Source: Streptomyces canus
GTDB lineage: Bacteria; Actinomycetota; Actinomycetes; Streptomycetales; Streptomycetaceae
Direction of reading: 5' to 3'
Length of the DNA stretch: 64,000 nucleotides
Assembly (NCBI RefSeq): GCF_030816965.1
Contig: NZ_JAUSYQ010000002.1
Span: 1,178,001-1,242,000 of the forward strand
Under the pieces are notes generated by a model. That model did no database searches and was not told the origin of the DNA. It worked only from the letters and a program-made list of their open reading frames with translations. The position numbers were made by a program, and so were the translations under genes. This document shows positions 32,607-40,438 of the stretch, one piece after another. Positions within the stretch are counted from its first letter, which is position 1; each line of letters opens with the position of its first letter.

Positions 32607-33502
32607 GCGCTCTTCGACTTCCGGGCAGCCGCCTTCTTCGCCGTCTTCTTCGCCGGCTGCTTCTTCGCCGAGTTCTTCGCCGCGGCCTTCTTCGGCATCT
32701 CGTGAACGTCGGCGTCCTCACCGCGGGACGCCTTGGCCTTCTCGACCGACTCGTTGAGGGCGGCCATGAGGTCGAGGATCCGGGCGGGCTTCTCGGGCTC
32801 CGGCGCCTCGGGGAGCTCGCGGTCTTCCCGCTTGGCCTCGATGATTTTCGCGAGGGCGTCGGTGTAGGTGTCCTCGAACTCAGGGCCGTCGAGGTCGTCG
32901 CGCGCCATCGACTCCATCAGGGCGAGCGCTCCCTCGATCTCCTCCTCCGACACCTTCTCGTTCGGCGGGTCGACGGCGGCCGGAGGCCGGATTTCGTCAG
33001 GCCACCGCATCGCGTGCAGGACGATCGCGTCGTCGCGGATCCGCAGCAGGCCCAACCGTTCCCGGCCGGACCATGCGTACTTGGCGACGGCCACCTTCGA
33101 CGACCGGCCGAGCGCCTGCACCAGCAGCTTGTACGGCTTCGCCGCCACGGCCCCGTCCGGGGCGAGGTAGTAGCCCTCCCCGATCTGGATCGGGTCGATG
33201 GAGTCGAGCGGCACGAACGCTTCGATCTCGATGGCCTTCGCCGTCGGCAGCGGCAGCTCCCGCAGCTCCTCATCAGAGATGGCGACGACCTTGTCTTTGG
33301 CGTACTCGTAGCCCTTGCCGATCTCCGACTGGGCGATCTCCCGGTCCTCCAACTCGCACACCTTCTTCACCCGCACCCGCCCCATGTCCTCCAGGTGGTA
33401 CTGGTGGAACTGGATCGAGTGATTCTCGGTAGCACTTTGGACGTGACAAGGCACCGTGACCAGGCCAAACGAGATGGCGCCGCTCCAGATGGTTCGGGGC
33501 AT
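32603..33502 (-). CDS. ku: Ku-like DNA end-binding protein
   Basis: Bacterial Ku of the non-homologous end-joining pathway, 299 residues. Starts MPRTIWSGAISFGLVTVPCH, the canonical N-terminus, and shows the core ring residues in VCELEDREIAQSEIGKGYEY and DDAIVLHAMRWPDEIRP. The C-terminus is a Lys/Ala-rich tail (KKAAAKNSAKKQPAKKTAKK) that usually binds DNA non-specifically. No LigD is adjacent. Its place among mobile-element style genes suggests a transferred or phage-associated paralogue rather than the chromosomal core copy, but that is inference. Confidence 0.93.
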   Translation of the reverse strand: MPRTIWSGAISFGLVTVPCHVQSATENHSIQFHQYHLEDMGRVRVKKVCELEDREIAQSEIGKGYEYAKDKVVAISDEELRELPLPTAKAIEIEAFVPLDSIDPIQIGEGYYLAPDGAVAAKPYKLLVQALGRSSKVAVAKYAWSGRERLGLLRIRDDAIVLHAMRWPDEIRPPAAVDPPNEKVSEEEIEGALALMESMARDDLDGPEFEDTYTDALAKIIEAKREDRELPEAPEPEKPARILDLMAALNESVEKAKASRGEDADVHEMPKKAAAKNSAKKQPAKKTAKKAAARKSKSA

Positions 33503-33592
33503 GGCTGACCTCCGCAATAGCCCCGAGCAGGGCCAGCCTATGAAGGTCACCCGCGTTCCGCATCTGCGAGATGGATGCGCGCCCCTAAGCGA

Positions 33593-33985
33593 TCAGCAGA
33601 AGAAGGGGCGGTCCGGGTCGTTGGCCCAGAAGGACAGGAACGACCAGGACTGGGATCCGACACGCCCGTCCACGGCGATGTCGGCGCATTGCTGGAAATC
33701 CGTCACCGCGTTCCGCGTCCGGCCGCCGAACCGTCCGTCCTCTCGCAGGCCCGCATCTATGGCCTCGTTCAGATAGCACTGGACTTGCCGGACAGCTGAC
33801 CCTGATGAGCCGCGCTGAAGATTCGGCCGCCGATCGGTGTAGTCACACACGTCGACCGGCCCCTGCGCTGGGAGAACCTTGACAGGCTCAGAAGATGGAG
33901 CGCCTTGCGGTGATGCGGCGGCCGGCCCTCCTACAAGGCCGACGGAAAGAAACACGGCTGCGGCGGTGGCGAGTGCTCGTCGCAT
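33593..33985 (-). CDS. Secreted peptidoglycan-binding domain protein
   Basis: 130 residues. Signal peptide (RRALATAAAVFLSVGLVGG, cleavage near AAAS), then a single PG_binding_1 domain: NLQRGSSGSAVRQVQCYLNE, GLREDGRFGGRTRNAVTDFQ, AVDGRVGSQSWSFL. The ends carry cysteines likely to form disulphides. No catalytic domain. ATG 33985 follows GGAGG. It sits between ku and the integrase. Confidence 0.82.
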   Translation of the reverse strand: MRRALATAAAVFLSVGLVGGPAAASPQGAPSSEPVKVLPAQGPVDVCDYTDRRPNLQRGSSGSAVRQVQCYLNEAIDAGLREDGRFGGRTRNAVTDFQQCADIAVDGRVGSQSWSFLSFWANDPDRPFFC

Positions 33986-34093
33986 CCTCAATCACCTCCA
34001 GAGAGTGACCCTTTCCCATCGTGCGCGTGGGCCTCCCCTGTTGCATCTCGGCCGCCCGACGCCTCGGGACCGGGAAACTCGCGGCAGACGAAG

Positions 34094-34123
34094 GCCCCTG
34101 CCGACGGGGGTGGCGACAGGGGC
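34094..34123 (-). terminator. Hairpin downstream of the integrase gene
   Basis: GCCCCTG (34094-34100) and CAGGGGC (34117-34123) pair around a 16-nt G-rich loop, 25 bp after the integrase stop. Probably terminates the int transcript. Confidence 0.55.
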
Positions 34124-34148
34124 TGCGGTCAGTGTGGCACGGGGCGGA

Positions 34149-35189
34149 CTACTCGGCGGCGTCTTGCTGGAGCCGCTCCCCGAGTTTGGCGGCGAGGGCG
34201 TAGGCGGGGTGGTTGTCGAGCTGGCGGCGTCGCCGGTTGTAGCGCTGGGTGGTACGCGGGTCGGAGTGGCTGACGGCGTCCTGGACGTCCTGGAGCGGCA
34301 CGCCGTTGGCGAGGTTGTCAGTGATGAACTGGTGCCGCAGCGTGTGGGGCTTGATGGTGGCGGCTTGCGGGATTTCGGCGCGTCGGGCGAGGACGCGGAG
34401 GTGCTTCCACACTTCGGGCTGGGTCCAGCGGCGGCCGGTCTCGGTGACGAACAGCGGGCCGTTGGCGCGGTCGCCGAGGTGGGCGAGGAGCGCGTCGAGG
34501 GCGAGCGGCGGTACGGGGGCGGGCCGTTTCTTGCCGCCCTTCTGTGTGAGGGGCAGGGTGCGGTGTCCTCGGTCGTAGCCGAGCTGGTCGGCGTTCAACG
34601 AGAGGAGTTCGTCGACGCGGGCGCCGGTGAGGTAGAGCAGCATGACGAGGGCGTAGGAGCGGGGCGCCCAGTTGCGTGCGGTCTCGATGAGCCGGGTGGT
34701 CTCGTCCTCGGTCATCCCCTCCGTCGGCGAGTAATCGGGGTCGACGTAGGGCCGGAGAACGGCGGCGAACGGGTCGCTGTCGACGGCCTGTAGGCGGGCG
34801 GCGTAGGTGTAGAAGCTCCCGGCGGCGGCGAGGGCTTGGGCCTGGGTGGTCTCGGCAGGCGGCTTGCCGTTGCGGGTGGGGGTCTTGGCGAGGTGCTTGG
34901 CGTAGGCGTCGGCGAGCGGCAGCTTCGCCTGCAACGGGTGGATGCCGGTGGAGCGGGCGTACTCCTCCCACGCCTTGAACGTGCGGACGTAGGCCCGCCT
35001 CGTGTGGCGGCTCTTCTGTCGGGCGATCCATCCTCCGGCGATGGTGGGGAGCGGGTCGCGGTCGCCGTAGATGGCGGTGAGGTGGTCGGCGAGTTGGCGG
35101 GCTTCGTCGGGCCAGTCGTCGCGGGGGTCGTGTCGGTCGGTCGACAGTTCCGCCGACGGACGCGGGACGAGGGCGGCGGGATCGGTCAC
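34149..35189 (-). CDS. int: Tyrosine site-specific recombinase (phage integrase)
   Basis: 346 residues with an N-terminal SAM-like core-binding domain (about 30-150) and the C-terminal catalytic domain. Catalytic residues are visible: Arg191 in TGARVDELL, the Lys strand in QKGGKKRP, His282-x-x-Arg285 in PHTLRHQF, His308 in VSHSDP and the nucleophile Tyr317 in TTQRYNRR. It should integrate the prophage into a host att site. The GTG start overlaps the stop of the upstream 71-residue gene (GTGA), giving translational coupling. A HTH excisionase-like gene lies 550 bp upstream on the same strand. Confidence 0.93.
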   Translation of the reverse strand: MTDPAALVPRPSAELSTDRHDPRDDWPDEARQLADHLTAIYGDRDPLPTIAGGWIARQKSRHTRRAYVRTFKAWEEYARSTGIHPLQAKLPLADAYAKHLAKTPTRNGKPPAETTQAQALAAAGSFYTYAARLQAVDSDPFAAVLRPYVDPDYSPTEGMTEDETTRLIETARNWAPRSYALVMLLYLTGARVDELLSLNADQLGYDRGHRTLPLTQKGGKKRPAPVPPLALDALLAHLGDRANGPLFVTETGRRWTQPEVWKHLRVLARRAEIPQAATIKPHTLRHQFITDNLANGVPLQDVQDAVSHSDPRTTQRYNRRRRQLDNHPAYALAAKLGERLQQDAAE

Positions 35190-35401
35190 GATGTTTCCGG
35201 GTCGATGAGATCGGCGACGGCGTAGACCGCCATCTGTGGGTCTGTGAAGCCCTCGGCTTCCGCATCCCAGTTCCGCTGGTTCGCCGCGAGTTCGTGAGCG
35301 TGCTTGGCGAGCGCCGCCAACACGATCTCTTCGTCCTCGGCTGCCGACTGGTTGGGGCGGCGGGTGACCAAGGCGGTCATCAGGTCCTGATAGGCGCTCA
35401 T
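35186..35401 (-). CDS. Small hypothetical protein upstream of int, 71 residues
   Basis: Acidic helical protein (AYQDLMTALVTRRPNQSAAE, AVYAVADLIDPETS). Its last codons overlap the int start, so it is a partner of int. Might be a recombination directionality factor or regulator; no motif proves this. GAGGAGAGG precedes the ATG by about 9 nt. Confidence 0.6.
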   Translation of the reverse strand: MSAYQDLMTALVTRRPNQSAAEDEEIVLAALAKHAHELAANQRNWDAEAEGFTDPQMAVYAVADLIDPETS

Positions 35402-35488
35402 GCTGCGAAGCCTCTCCTCAGTATGGGATAACTGTCATTATCAACCATAGAGTTGAGCCGAGTACGCCGATCCGGGAAGCTTCTCCGC
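35402..35488. promoter_or_regulatory. AT-rich divergent promoter region of the int operon
   Basis: Lower GC than the surroundings. On the minus strand TTGATA followed by TACTGA with about 15 bp between could be promoter boxes for the int operon, and GATAACTGTCATTATC holds an imperfect inverted repeat. The call is tentative. Confidence 0.35.
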
Positions 35489-35668
35489 ATGGCTGAAGAG
35501 ACAGGCAAGGGCGCCTGGATGTGGCAGACGACCATCGGCGGCGACCGCGACGGCAAGTGGGAGAAGTACTGGGATCCCGACGCGACACCGATGAGCGACG
35601 AGGAAGCTCAGGATCGCCGCCGGAGACTGCTGCAGCTCCTCTTCGGGCCACGGCCGGGCGACGCCTGA
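35489..35668 (+). CDS. Small hypothetical protein, 59 residues
   Basis: MAEETGKGAWMWQTTIGGDR then WEKYWDPDATPMSDEEAQDR and a basic RRRRLLQLLFG end. Divergent from the int operon across an AT-rich 87-bp interval. Function unknown; no family recognised. Confidence 0.5.
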   Translation: MAEETGKGAWMWQTTIGGDRDGKWEKYWDPDATPMSDEEAQDRRRRLLQLLFGPRPGDA

Positions 35669-35737
35669 TATGGCATGTTATCGAGAGCGGTCGGGCCCAA
35701 CAGGGCGCGCTTCCATGGCGCTTCGGGCCGGTCGGCC

Positions 35738-35944
35738 TCAGATGCCCTCCAGCAACCGCACGAGCGACGCGGTGATGACTCTCTGGCGGGTGCCGAGCGG
35801 CGCCAGCTTGACCGGTGACTCGCCCCGCTTGATCAGCTCGTACAGATGCCGCTTGGAGACACCGAGCGCGGTCGCGGCCTGCGGGACGCTCACCGTGGCG
35901 GGCCAGGCGCGGATCTCGTCGAGAGTGGGCACTTCTTTGGGCAT
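35738..35944 (-). CDS. Excisionase-like helix-turn-helix protein, 68 residues
   Basis: MerR/AlpA-type small HTH: VSVPQAATALGVSKRHLYEL, IKRGESPVKLAPLGTRQRVI. Phage Xis-like proteins share this layout and are usually near int; here it is upstream of int on the same strand. It probably helps excision. ATG 35944; the TTG one codon earlier is possible. Confidence 0.75.
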   Translation of the reverse strand: MPKEVPTLDEIRAWPATVSVPQAATALGVSKRHLYELIKRGESPVKLAPLGTRQRVITASLVRLLEGI

Positions 35945-36057
35945 CAAGACCTCGCCTCATGGTCAGCAACGCGACGCGCGGGCGGGCGCGAGACTCCGCC
36001 GGCCTTGTCCTCTGCCACGTAACTGAGCGGTCGGCCGCAAAGGCACGCGCGACGAAG

Positions 36058-36100
36058 CGCCCCCGCTCCCCCACCGCTGATGCGGCGAGGAGCGGGGGCG
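36058..36100 (-). terminator. Hairpin between lysis-module genes and xis
   Basis: CGCCCCCGCTCC and GGAGCGGGGGCG pair perfectly over a 19-nt loop, just after the 31-residue proline-rich ORF. Confidence 0.75.
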
Positions 36101-36111
36101 TTGACGTGCGG

Positions 36112-36207
36112 TCAGGTCTCGTCGTCCTCCACCGGCGGCATGGGTGGTGGTTCGAGGAACGGGCGCGGCGACAACCAGAACGGGGGCGGGGATTCATCGT
36201 CGGCCAT
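36112..36207 (-). CDS. Short proline-rich protein, 31 residues
   Basis: MADDESPPPFWLSPRPFLEP then PPPMPPVEDDET, preceded by GGAGACCGC. Last gene of the unit after the collagen-like gene. Small and of uncertain expression, but the ribosome site and position support it. Confidence 0.45.
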   Translation of the reverse strand: MADDESPPPFWLSPRPFLEPPPMPPVEDDET

Positions 36208-36215
36208 GCGGTCTC

Positions 36216-36863
36216 CTATACGTACTGTCGGCGCTGCGGGTCGAGGCTCAGCACCTGCGGGGACGGCGAGTCGGAGTCCCCGGGCTGCGGGGCGCCGTCT
36301 TTGCGGCAGACGAGCGCGTCCGGGTCGTAGGACGGGGCTTGCAGCGAATAGCCGTCGGGGCAGGTCGGTCCTGGGGGGCCAGCGGGCCCTTGCTCGCCGG
36401 TGTCGCCCTTGGCGCCCTGCGGGCCGGGTTCGCCTTGTGGACCGGCCGGGCCTGGCTCGCCCTGGGGTCCTTGGGGGCCGGCGGTCCCGACTGGACCTGT
36501 CGCTCCGACAGGTCCCGGGGTTCCGACCGCGCCCGGTGCTCCGCTGGCTCCGCCCTTACCGTTGGCTCCGGCCGGTCCAGGCGGTCCCGTGGGCCCAGTC
36601 GCTCCCGCCGGACCGGGCGGCCCAGTCACTGACACGCCAGGCTCGCCACGGCTCCCCGGCGGACCCGCGACCGGTGTTCCACCCAAGCCCTGCACCTGCC
36701 GGGCCAGCGCATCCCGGGCGGCGTTCGACGCGCGCAGGTCGTGGGAGAGGGCTTGCATGGTGATGACGACCCATGCCAGGACGGCGAGGACTACGACTGC
36801 GCCCGCCGCGAAGCGAAGGTCGCCGACACGTCTGGCTTTGACTCGGGAGCCGTGATTGCTCAC
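36216..36863 (-). CDS. Membrane-anchored collagen-like protein
   Basis: 215 residues. One TM helix near the N-terminus ([20 protein letters not shown]), a short coiled region, then about 100 residues of Gly-X-Y triplets (from [10 protein letters not shown] to GPAGPPGPT), which should form a trimeric triple helix. The C-terminal cap ([19 protein letters not shown]) has two Cys. Collagen-like proteins occur on phage and bacterial surfaces; here it is in the lysis module, so it may be a phage surface or fibre-type protein. GTG start overlaps the previous stop. Confidence 0.8.
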   Translation of the reverse strand: MSNHGSRVKARRVGDLRFAAGAVVVLAVLAWVVITMQALSHDLRASNAARDALARQVQGLGGTPVAGPPGSRGEPGVSVTGPPGPAGATGPTGPPGPAGANGKGGASGAPGAVGTPGPVGATGPVGTAGPQGPQGEPGPAGPQGEPGPQGAKGDTGEQGPAGPPGPTCPDGYSLQAPSYDPDALVCRKDGAPQPGDSDSPSPQVLSLDPQRRQYV

Positions 36864-37204
36864 GATCCCGCCCCCTTGGCTGCGAGGTAGGCCTGCAGGA
36901 GGACGATGAGGACGGGCACGACCAGCGCGGAGAAGATGAGGCGCCGGTCCGCGCGGCGGTCGTCTACCGCCTTCTGGCGTGCCGATTCTGCGGCTTGGCG
37001 CTCTTTGTCGCGCGCCGTCTCGATTGCAGTGATCCGCTCCATCATCTGGACGTGGACTTCGTCCCGGTTGCGGCGCTCGATCTCATACCGTTCGACGGAG
37101 ACCTTGGCGTCGAGTCGGCCGACGAGCTCGCGGAAGTCCTCCTTGAGGTCTATGCGCATGGCCTCAATGCGGTGGGCGAGCTCGGCGTTCGACGGGTCGT
37201 CCAC
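36860..37204 (-). CDS. Coiled-coil protein with C-terminal membrane anchor, 114 residues
   Basis: A charged helical/coiled-coil stretch ([20 protein letters not shown], then [20 protein letters not shown]...) precedes a single C-terminal TM helix [20 protein letters not shown]. This layout is like phage XhlA-type lysis accessory proteins. It sits between the presumptive holin and the collagen-like gene. Role is inferred from layout and place. Confidence 0.65.
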   Translation of the reverse strand: MDDPSNAELAHRIEAMRIDLKEDFRELVGRLDAKVSVERYEIERRNRDEVHVQMMERITAIETARDKERQAAESARQKAVDDRRADRRLIFSALVVPVLIVLLQAYLAAKGAGS

Positions 37205-37216
37205 GTGCCGTCCCGG

Positions 37217-37582
37217 TCAGATGCTTCGCGGCGGCTCGGCGTTCGCCGGCGCGCTCGGGCTGGCCGGCGAGACCTGGCCGCGGGTGATGAACACCAACAG
37301 TGCCAGCACCAGCGCGTTCAGCGAACCGACTGTCTCCGGTGCCACGTTGAAGTGGAACGCGGCGAGCAGCGCCACGACCGCGGCGACCAAGCCGGTGAAC
37401 GCGGACGGGGTGATCGGTCGGGTCATCGCAGCGGTGACCGCGGCGAACACTGCAGAGATGGCGGCGACGAGCGCACCGGCCTGTTCGGAGGAGAGGCCGA
37501 TGCCGAAGGTCACGGCGAGGGACAGCGCCGCTGAGACGATTCCCAGGACGACAGCCGGTTCACGCCCCCAGATCTTGACCAT
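37217..37582 (-). CDS. Probable phage holin / small membrane protein
   Basis: 121 residues with about three to four hydrophobic helices (AVVLGIVSAALSLAVTFGI, AGALVAAISAVFAAVTAAM, FTGLVAAVVALLAAFHF, LNALVLALLVFITRG) and a Pro-rich tail. No enzymatic motifs. Size, TM count and adjacency to the endolysin-type genes suggest a holin. Its start overlaps the endonuclease VII gene's end by 23 bp. Confidence 0.7.
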   Translation of the reverse strand: MVKIWGREPAVVLGIVSAALSLAVTFGIGLSSEQAGALVAAISAVFAAVTAAMTRPITPSAFTGLVAAVVALLAAFHFNVAPETVGSLNALVLALLVFITRGQVSPASPSAPANAEPPRSI

Positions 37583-38201
37583 GAGAGTGCCTTTCGAGAT
37601 AGAGGATTGCAGCCTGAAGGACCGCTCTGTCTTCTTTCACGTGCCCGAGAAGTGCATTGCAGTGAAAGCAGAGCAGTTCTCGAACGGCTCCAGACGAGTG
37701 GTCGTGGTCGACGTGGAACAGTTCAGGTTTGTTCGTTGTGCCGCATATGCCGCAGCGGCCCTGCTGTCGCTCCAGCATGGCATTGGCTTCTTCAATGCCG
37801 ATCCCGTATTTCAAGCGCAGCTTGTTGTCTTTGTTGATGCGCTTCCGTTCGGGAGATGCGTTGCGTGCGCGAGAGTACTCGCTGCGGCATGCCCGGCAGG
37901 CACTGTCTCGCCCGCCGGGTCGACCGGTCCTATTGCCGAAGTCTGCGCGGTCTTTGACCTCGCCGCACTTGCTGCACCGCTTTAGCCCGGCCTCATGCAG
38001 AGCTTCGCAGCTCAGGCATGAGCGGTGGGCCGGTTGGAATTCCGCAACTGGGGCGTCTCGCAGGCAGGTGCGACAACGCTTAACGGCAGAGTCGGCGCGC
38101 CTGCGTGTGTTGCTGGCAATAGAGTTGCACTTCTTCGAGCACCTCTTTTGCCGACTCGTCGCTGGCTCAAATTCTGTAGTACACATATCGCAAATCCTCA
38201 C
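37560..38201 (-). CDS. Endonuclease VII-type HNH nuclease with zinc-ribbon motifs
   Basis: 213 residues. The C-terminal half has the recombination endonuclease VII signature: AMLERQQGRCGICG, then HVDHDHSSGAVRELLC, FHCNALLGHV. The N-terminal half has several CxxC pairs (CDMC, CRTC, CSKCGEVKDRADFGN) like homing/phage nucleases. It may resolve branched DNA during packaging or act as a mobile nuclease. The GTG at 38201 is taken so the first CxxC is retained, although GGGAGG is immediately before it. Confidence 0.85.
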   Translation of the reverse strand: MRICDMCTTEFEPATSRQKRCSKKCNSIASNTRRRADSAVKRCRTCLRDAPVAEFQPAHRSCLSCEALHEAGLKRCSKCGEVKDRADFGNRTGRPGGRDSACRACRSEYSRARNASPERKRINKDNKLRLKYGIGIEEANAMLERQQGRCGICGTTNKPELFHVDHDHSSGAVRELLCFHCNALLGHVKEDRAVLQAAILYLERHSHGQDLGA

Positions 38202-38268
38202 CTCCCAATTTTACGAGACGCCTGGAACAAGTGGCGTCAGTTCTACGTATTTCCGCGTCCGAAGATTC

Positions 38269-38469
38269 TCATTTTTCTGCTTCCTGTTCGGCGCGGCTTG
38301 CCTTCGCCGCGGAGAGATGGGCTGCCACATTCGCGTAGAGCGACATGAAGGCGATCCAGAGGACGGAGTTCTTCCAAAGGATCAGCGTGGGGATGAGCAG
38401 GAGCGTCCAGACGCTGGCCATGCAGTAGTGGAGGACAGCGACCCGCTTCGGGGTCAGGGCGCTACTCAC
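38269..38469 (-). CDS. Small membrane protein, 66 residues
   Basis: Two hydrophobic segments (VLHYCMASVWTLLLIPTLIL, SVLWIAFMSLYANVAAHL) and a charged C-terminus. Overlaps the endolysin stop by 4 bp (GTGA). Probably part of the lysis module; could be an antiholin or pinholin. Confidence 0.6.
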   Translation of the reverse strand: MSSALTPKRVAVLHYCMASVWTLLLIPTLILWKNSVLWIAFMSLYANVAAHLSAAKASRAEQEAEK

Positions 38470-39377
38470 GCCGTCACCGTGAACCCGTGCCGGGCGGCGA
38501 GGCGGCGCAGGGATGCGGCGCCGGGGATGCCGTCGGCGTCGGTGCCGACGTAGCCGCCGCCAGCTGGGGAGCGCTGCCAGCGGGCATACGCCTCCAAAGT
38601 CTTGGTGCCGAAGCTGCCGTCGACGTACTGGGAGGCGAGCAGGCCCTCGGCTTTGAGTGCCTTCTCGACGGTGAGGACCTCGGCCTTGTGCGTGGTGTGG
38701 CCCTGCGCGGCAGCGGGGTCATGCTTCGCCGCGTAGATGACGTGGGCCAGCGACACCTTCGGCTTCGCTGGCGTGCTCGGCTGCGCGGGCGTAGCGGTGA
38801 CGAATGCCGGCCACGAGCCGGGGTCGGTGTGGTTGTTCTCGGGTACGTCGCCGTGCGCGTACCAGCCGGGTTTGGTGGCCCAGACGGATGCGGAGCGGCG
38901 GGATGTGAAGCCGTCGGGCTTCCCCATGGGCCATGCGTTGGGGACGCCCCAGGAGTGCACCCACGCTTGGAGTTCGGCCCAGCCCTTGCAGGGGGTGTCG
39001 GCGAGTTTGGCGTACACGGTGGAGCCGACACGGCAGTAGGGGAAGAACAGGGCCTCGATCTGGATGACGACCGAGCCCGCGCGGTTGGTGCGGGTGCCGC
39101 CTGCCTGGTCGGCGAGGCTCTTGGAGCGGGAGTTCGCGGGCACGAACTGGGTGATGCGGCCGGTGAACGGGTCCCACAGGATGTGCGGTGCGACCGCCTT
39201 GCCGCTGCCTGCGAAGTAGGAGCGGAGCCGCTCGTAGGGCACGAGGTCCTGCGGCTTCGCTGCGGTTGCGTTGACGTCCCAGGTGATGTGGGCGATGGCT
39301 TTGGCGGGGCCGCCGTCGGTCGGGGCGTGGTCGCCGAGGTCGAGGCGGGTTGCGCCTGGCATCCAGAGGTCGGCCAT
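38466..39377 (-). CDS. Phage endolysin: N-acetylmuramoyl-L-alanine amidase with peptidoglycan-binding domain
   Basis: 303 residues. The N-terminal half is an amidase_2-like/PGRP-like domain beginning MADLWMPGATRLDLGDHAPT and containing AHITWDVNAT (first metal His), ILWDPFTGRITQFVPA, and HGDVPENNHTDPGSW (metal His and Asp set). A Pro/Ala linker (TPAQPSTPAKPK) leads to a C-terminal binding domain with VDGSFGTKTLEAYARWQ and DGIPGAASLRRLAARH. Cleaves the sugar-peptide bond for host lysis. No signal peptide, so release depends on the holin. Confidence 0.87.
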   Translation of the reverse strand: MADLWMPGATRLDLGDHAPTDGGPAKAIAHITWDVNATAAKPQDLVPYERLRSYFAGSGKAVAPHILWDPFTGRITQFVPANSRSKSLADQAGGTRTNRAGSVVIQIEALFFPYCRVGSTVYAKLADTPCKGWAELQAWVHSWGVPNAWPMGKPDGFTSRRSASVWATKPGWYAHGDVPENNHTDPGSWPAFVTATPAQPSTPAKPKVSLAHVIYAAKHDPAAAQGHTTHKAEVLTVEKALKAEGLLASQYVDGSFGTKTLEAYARWQRSPAGGGYVGTDADGIPGAASLRRLAARHGFTVTA

Positions 39378-39433
39378 GGGTCCTCCTGTCGCCTGACTCT
39401 TCCTTGGAATCGTAGCCTGTAGGCCCAGGTCTA

Positions 39434-39448
39434 CCTACGATTCGTAGG
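39434..39448. promoter_or_regulatory. 15-bp palindrome in the lysis/glycosylation divergent region
   Basis: CCTACGA-T-TCGTAGG, with perfect 7-bp arms. A second pair of inverted words (GTAGCCT 39412-39418, AGGCTAC 39446-39452) surrounds and overlaps it. Candidate operator controlling the divergent endolysin (-) and glycosylation (+) units. Confidence 0.5.
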
Positions 39449-39497
39449 CTACAGTTCTGGCATCCCTGGCTCGGGGATGGCGGCAGGGGACTTCTTT

Positions 39498-39537
39498 GCG
39501 GGTTGACCCCTGCCGCCTCAACCCGCAATCAACCCGC
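39498..39537 (+). promoter_or_regulatory. Triple TCAACCCGC element over a -35-like box
   Basis: GCGGGTTGA (39498-39506) is the exact inverse of TCAACCCGC (39518-39526), 11 bp apart; a third copy TCAACCCGC (39529-39537) follows 11 bp after the second copy's start, so two are on one helical face. The first covers a TTGACC word (39503-39508) that could be a -35 box; a clear -10 is not seen. The start of the plus-strand operon is at 39550. Confidence 0.5.
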
Positions 39538-39549
39538 ACGGGAGCAGCT

Positions 39550-40122
39550 ATGGCCCGCTTGCAGATCCTCGAACTCCCCGCCGGTCCGCATGATGACCGG
39601 CCGCCGTTCGTGCTCGTCGTGGACGAATGCCAGCCGCAGCGTGTAGCCCTCGGCGATGGCGTCCCGTGGCGCGACTACTGGCAAGACCTCGCCGGACAGA
39701 TCGGCGCGCGCGGCGTGGTCGTCACGCCTGACACCGTGACCATCCCCGCCAACGAAGTCCTGCCCCTGCCCCTCTTGTCGGCGGAGACGGACAGCCCGGA
39801 GCGTGCGGGGACGACGGAGATCGTGTACGCCCACGAGCGGACCCGCCTCGATCTGTGCAGCGCGCTGCTCGTGTCGAGCGGCACCGCGTGGCGACAACTC
39901 GTCGAGCTGGCGGGCGAACGGCAGCGGGAACTGGCGGGGCTCTACAAGGAGCGCGACGCCCTCGCCGCCCGCCTCAAGCGAGTCCGCAACCTCTCCGAGC
40001 AGCCGAAGGTTGTTGACGCGTCGATCAAGGATCCGCAGACCTACCGGCACGCCTACAGCGTGGCCATCAGCAACGCCAAGTTCGTTGCCCGAGGGGGCGA
40101 CGAGAAGGCGAGCGGATTGTGA
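39550..40122 (+). CDS. Hypothetical phage protein, first gene of plus-strand operon, 190 residues
   Basis: Unrecognised. N-terminal half mostly beta (LQILELPAGPHDDRPPFVLV, RVALGDGVPWRDYW), C-terminal half helical (RQLVELAGERQRELAGLYKE). RBS GGAG before ATG 39550. Translationally coupled to the next small ORF by a GTGA overlap. Location at the head of a glycosylation-like operon is the only functional hint. Confidence 0.6.
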   Translation: MARLQILELPAGPHDDRPPFVLVVDECQPQRVALGDGVPWRDYWQDLAGQIGARGVVVTPDTVTIPANEVLPLPLLSAETDSPERAGTTEIVYAHERTRLDLCSALLVSSGTAWRQLVELAGERQRELAGLYKERDALAARLKRVRNLSEQPKVVDASIKDPQTYRHAYSVAISNAKFVARGGDEKASGL

Positions 40123-40232
40123 CGGTCATCTGTCAAGCGCTCGGTCTCCTCTTCGCGTTCGTGGTGCTCGCCCCGTATGCGCCGGTCACCTACGACTACC
40201 CGCCGCCCGCCAACGTTCGGAGCCACCGATGA
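40119..40232 (+). CDS. Tiny membrane protein, 37 residues
   Basis: One hydrophobic helix (VTVICQALGLLFAFVVLAPY) and a Pro-rich tail. Start overlaps the previous stop (GTGA) and its stop overlaps the next start (ATGA), so it is embedded in the operon's chain of coupled genes. No known family. Confidence 0.6.
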   Translation: MTVICQALGLLFAFVVLAPYAPVTYDYPPPANVRSHR

Positions 40233-40438
40233 GCCCAGAACTGCCGCCGTTCTCCGGCGACGAACCCACCTGCCCCAAGTGCGGAAACGAGGGTGCCTGC
40301 ACCTTCTACCGCGCCAAGGGCGAGCCCTCGCCCGGTCAGGTCGCTATGGCGAGCACGCTGCCCGAGCGGCTGGAACGGCGGTGCACACGTTGCGACTACG
40401 GATGGGACGAGGCCACCGTCCAGCAGGAGGCGCCGTGA
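40229..40438 (+). CDS. Zinc-ribbon-like protein, 69 residues
   Basis: CPKCGNEGAC early and RCTRCDYGWDEAT late provide two CxxC pairs about 40 residues apart, a probable zinc ribbon. No further domain. Coupled to its neighbours by overlapping stops and starts. Function unknown. Confidence 0.65.
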   Translation: MSPELPPFSGDEPTCPKCGNEGACTFYRAKGEPSPGQVAMASTLPERLERRCTRCDYGWDEATVQQEAP

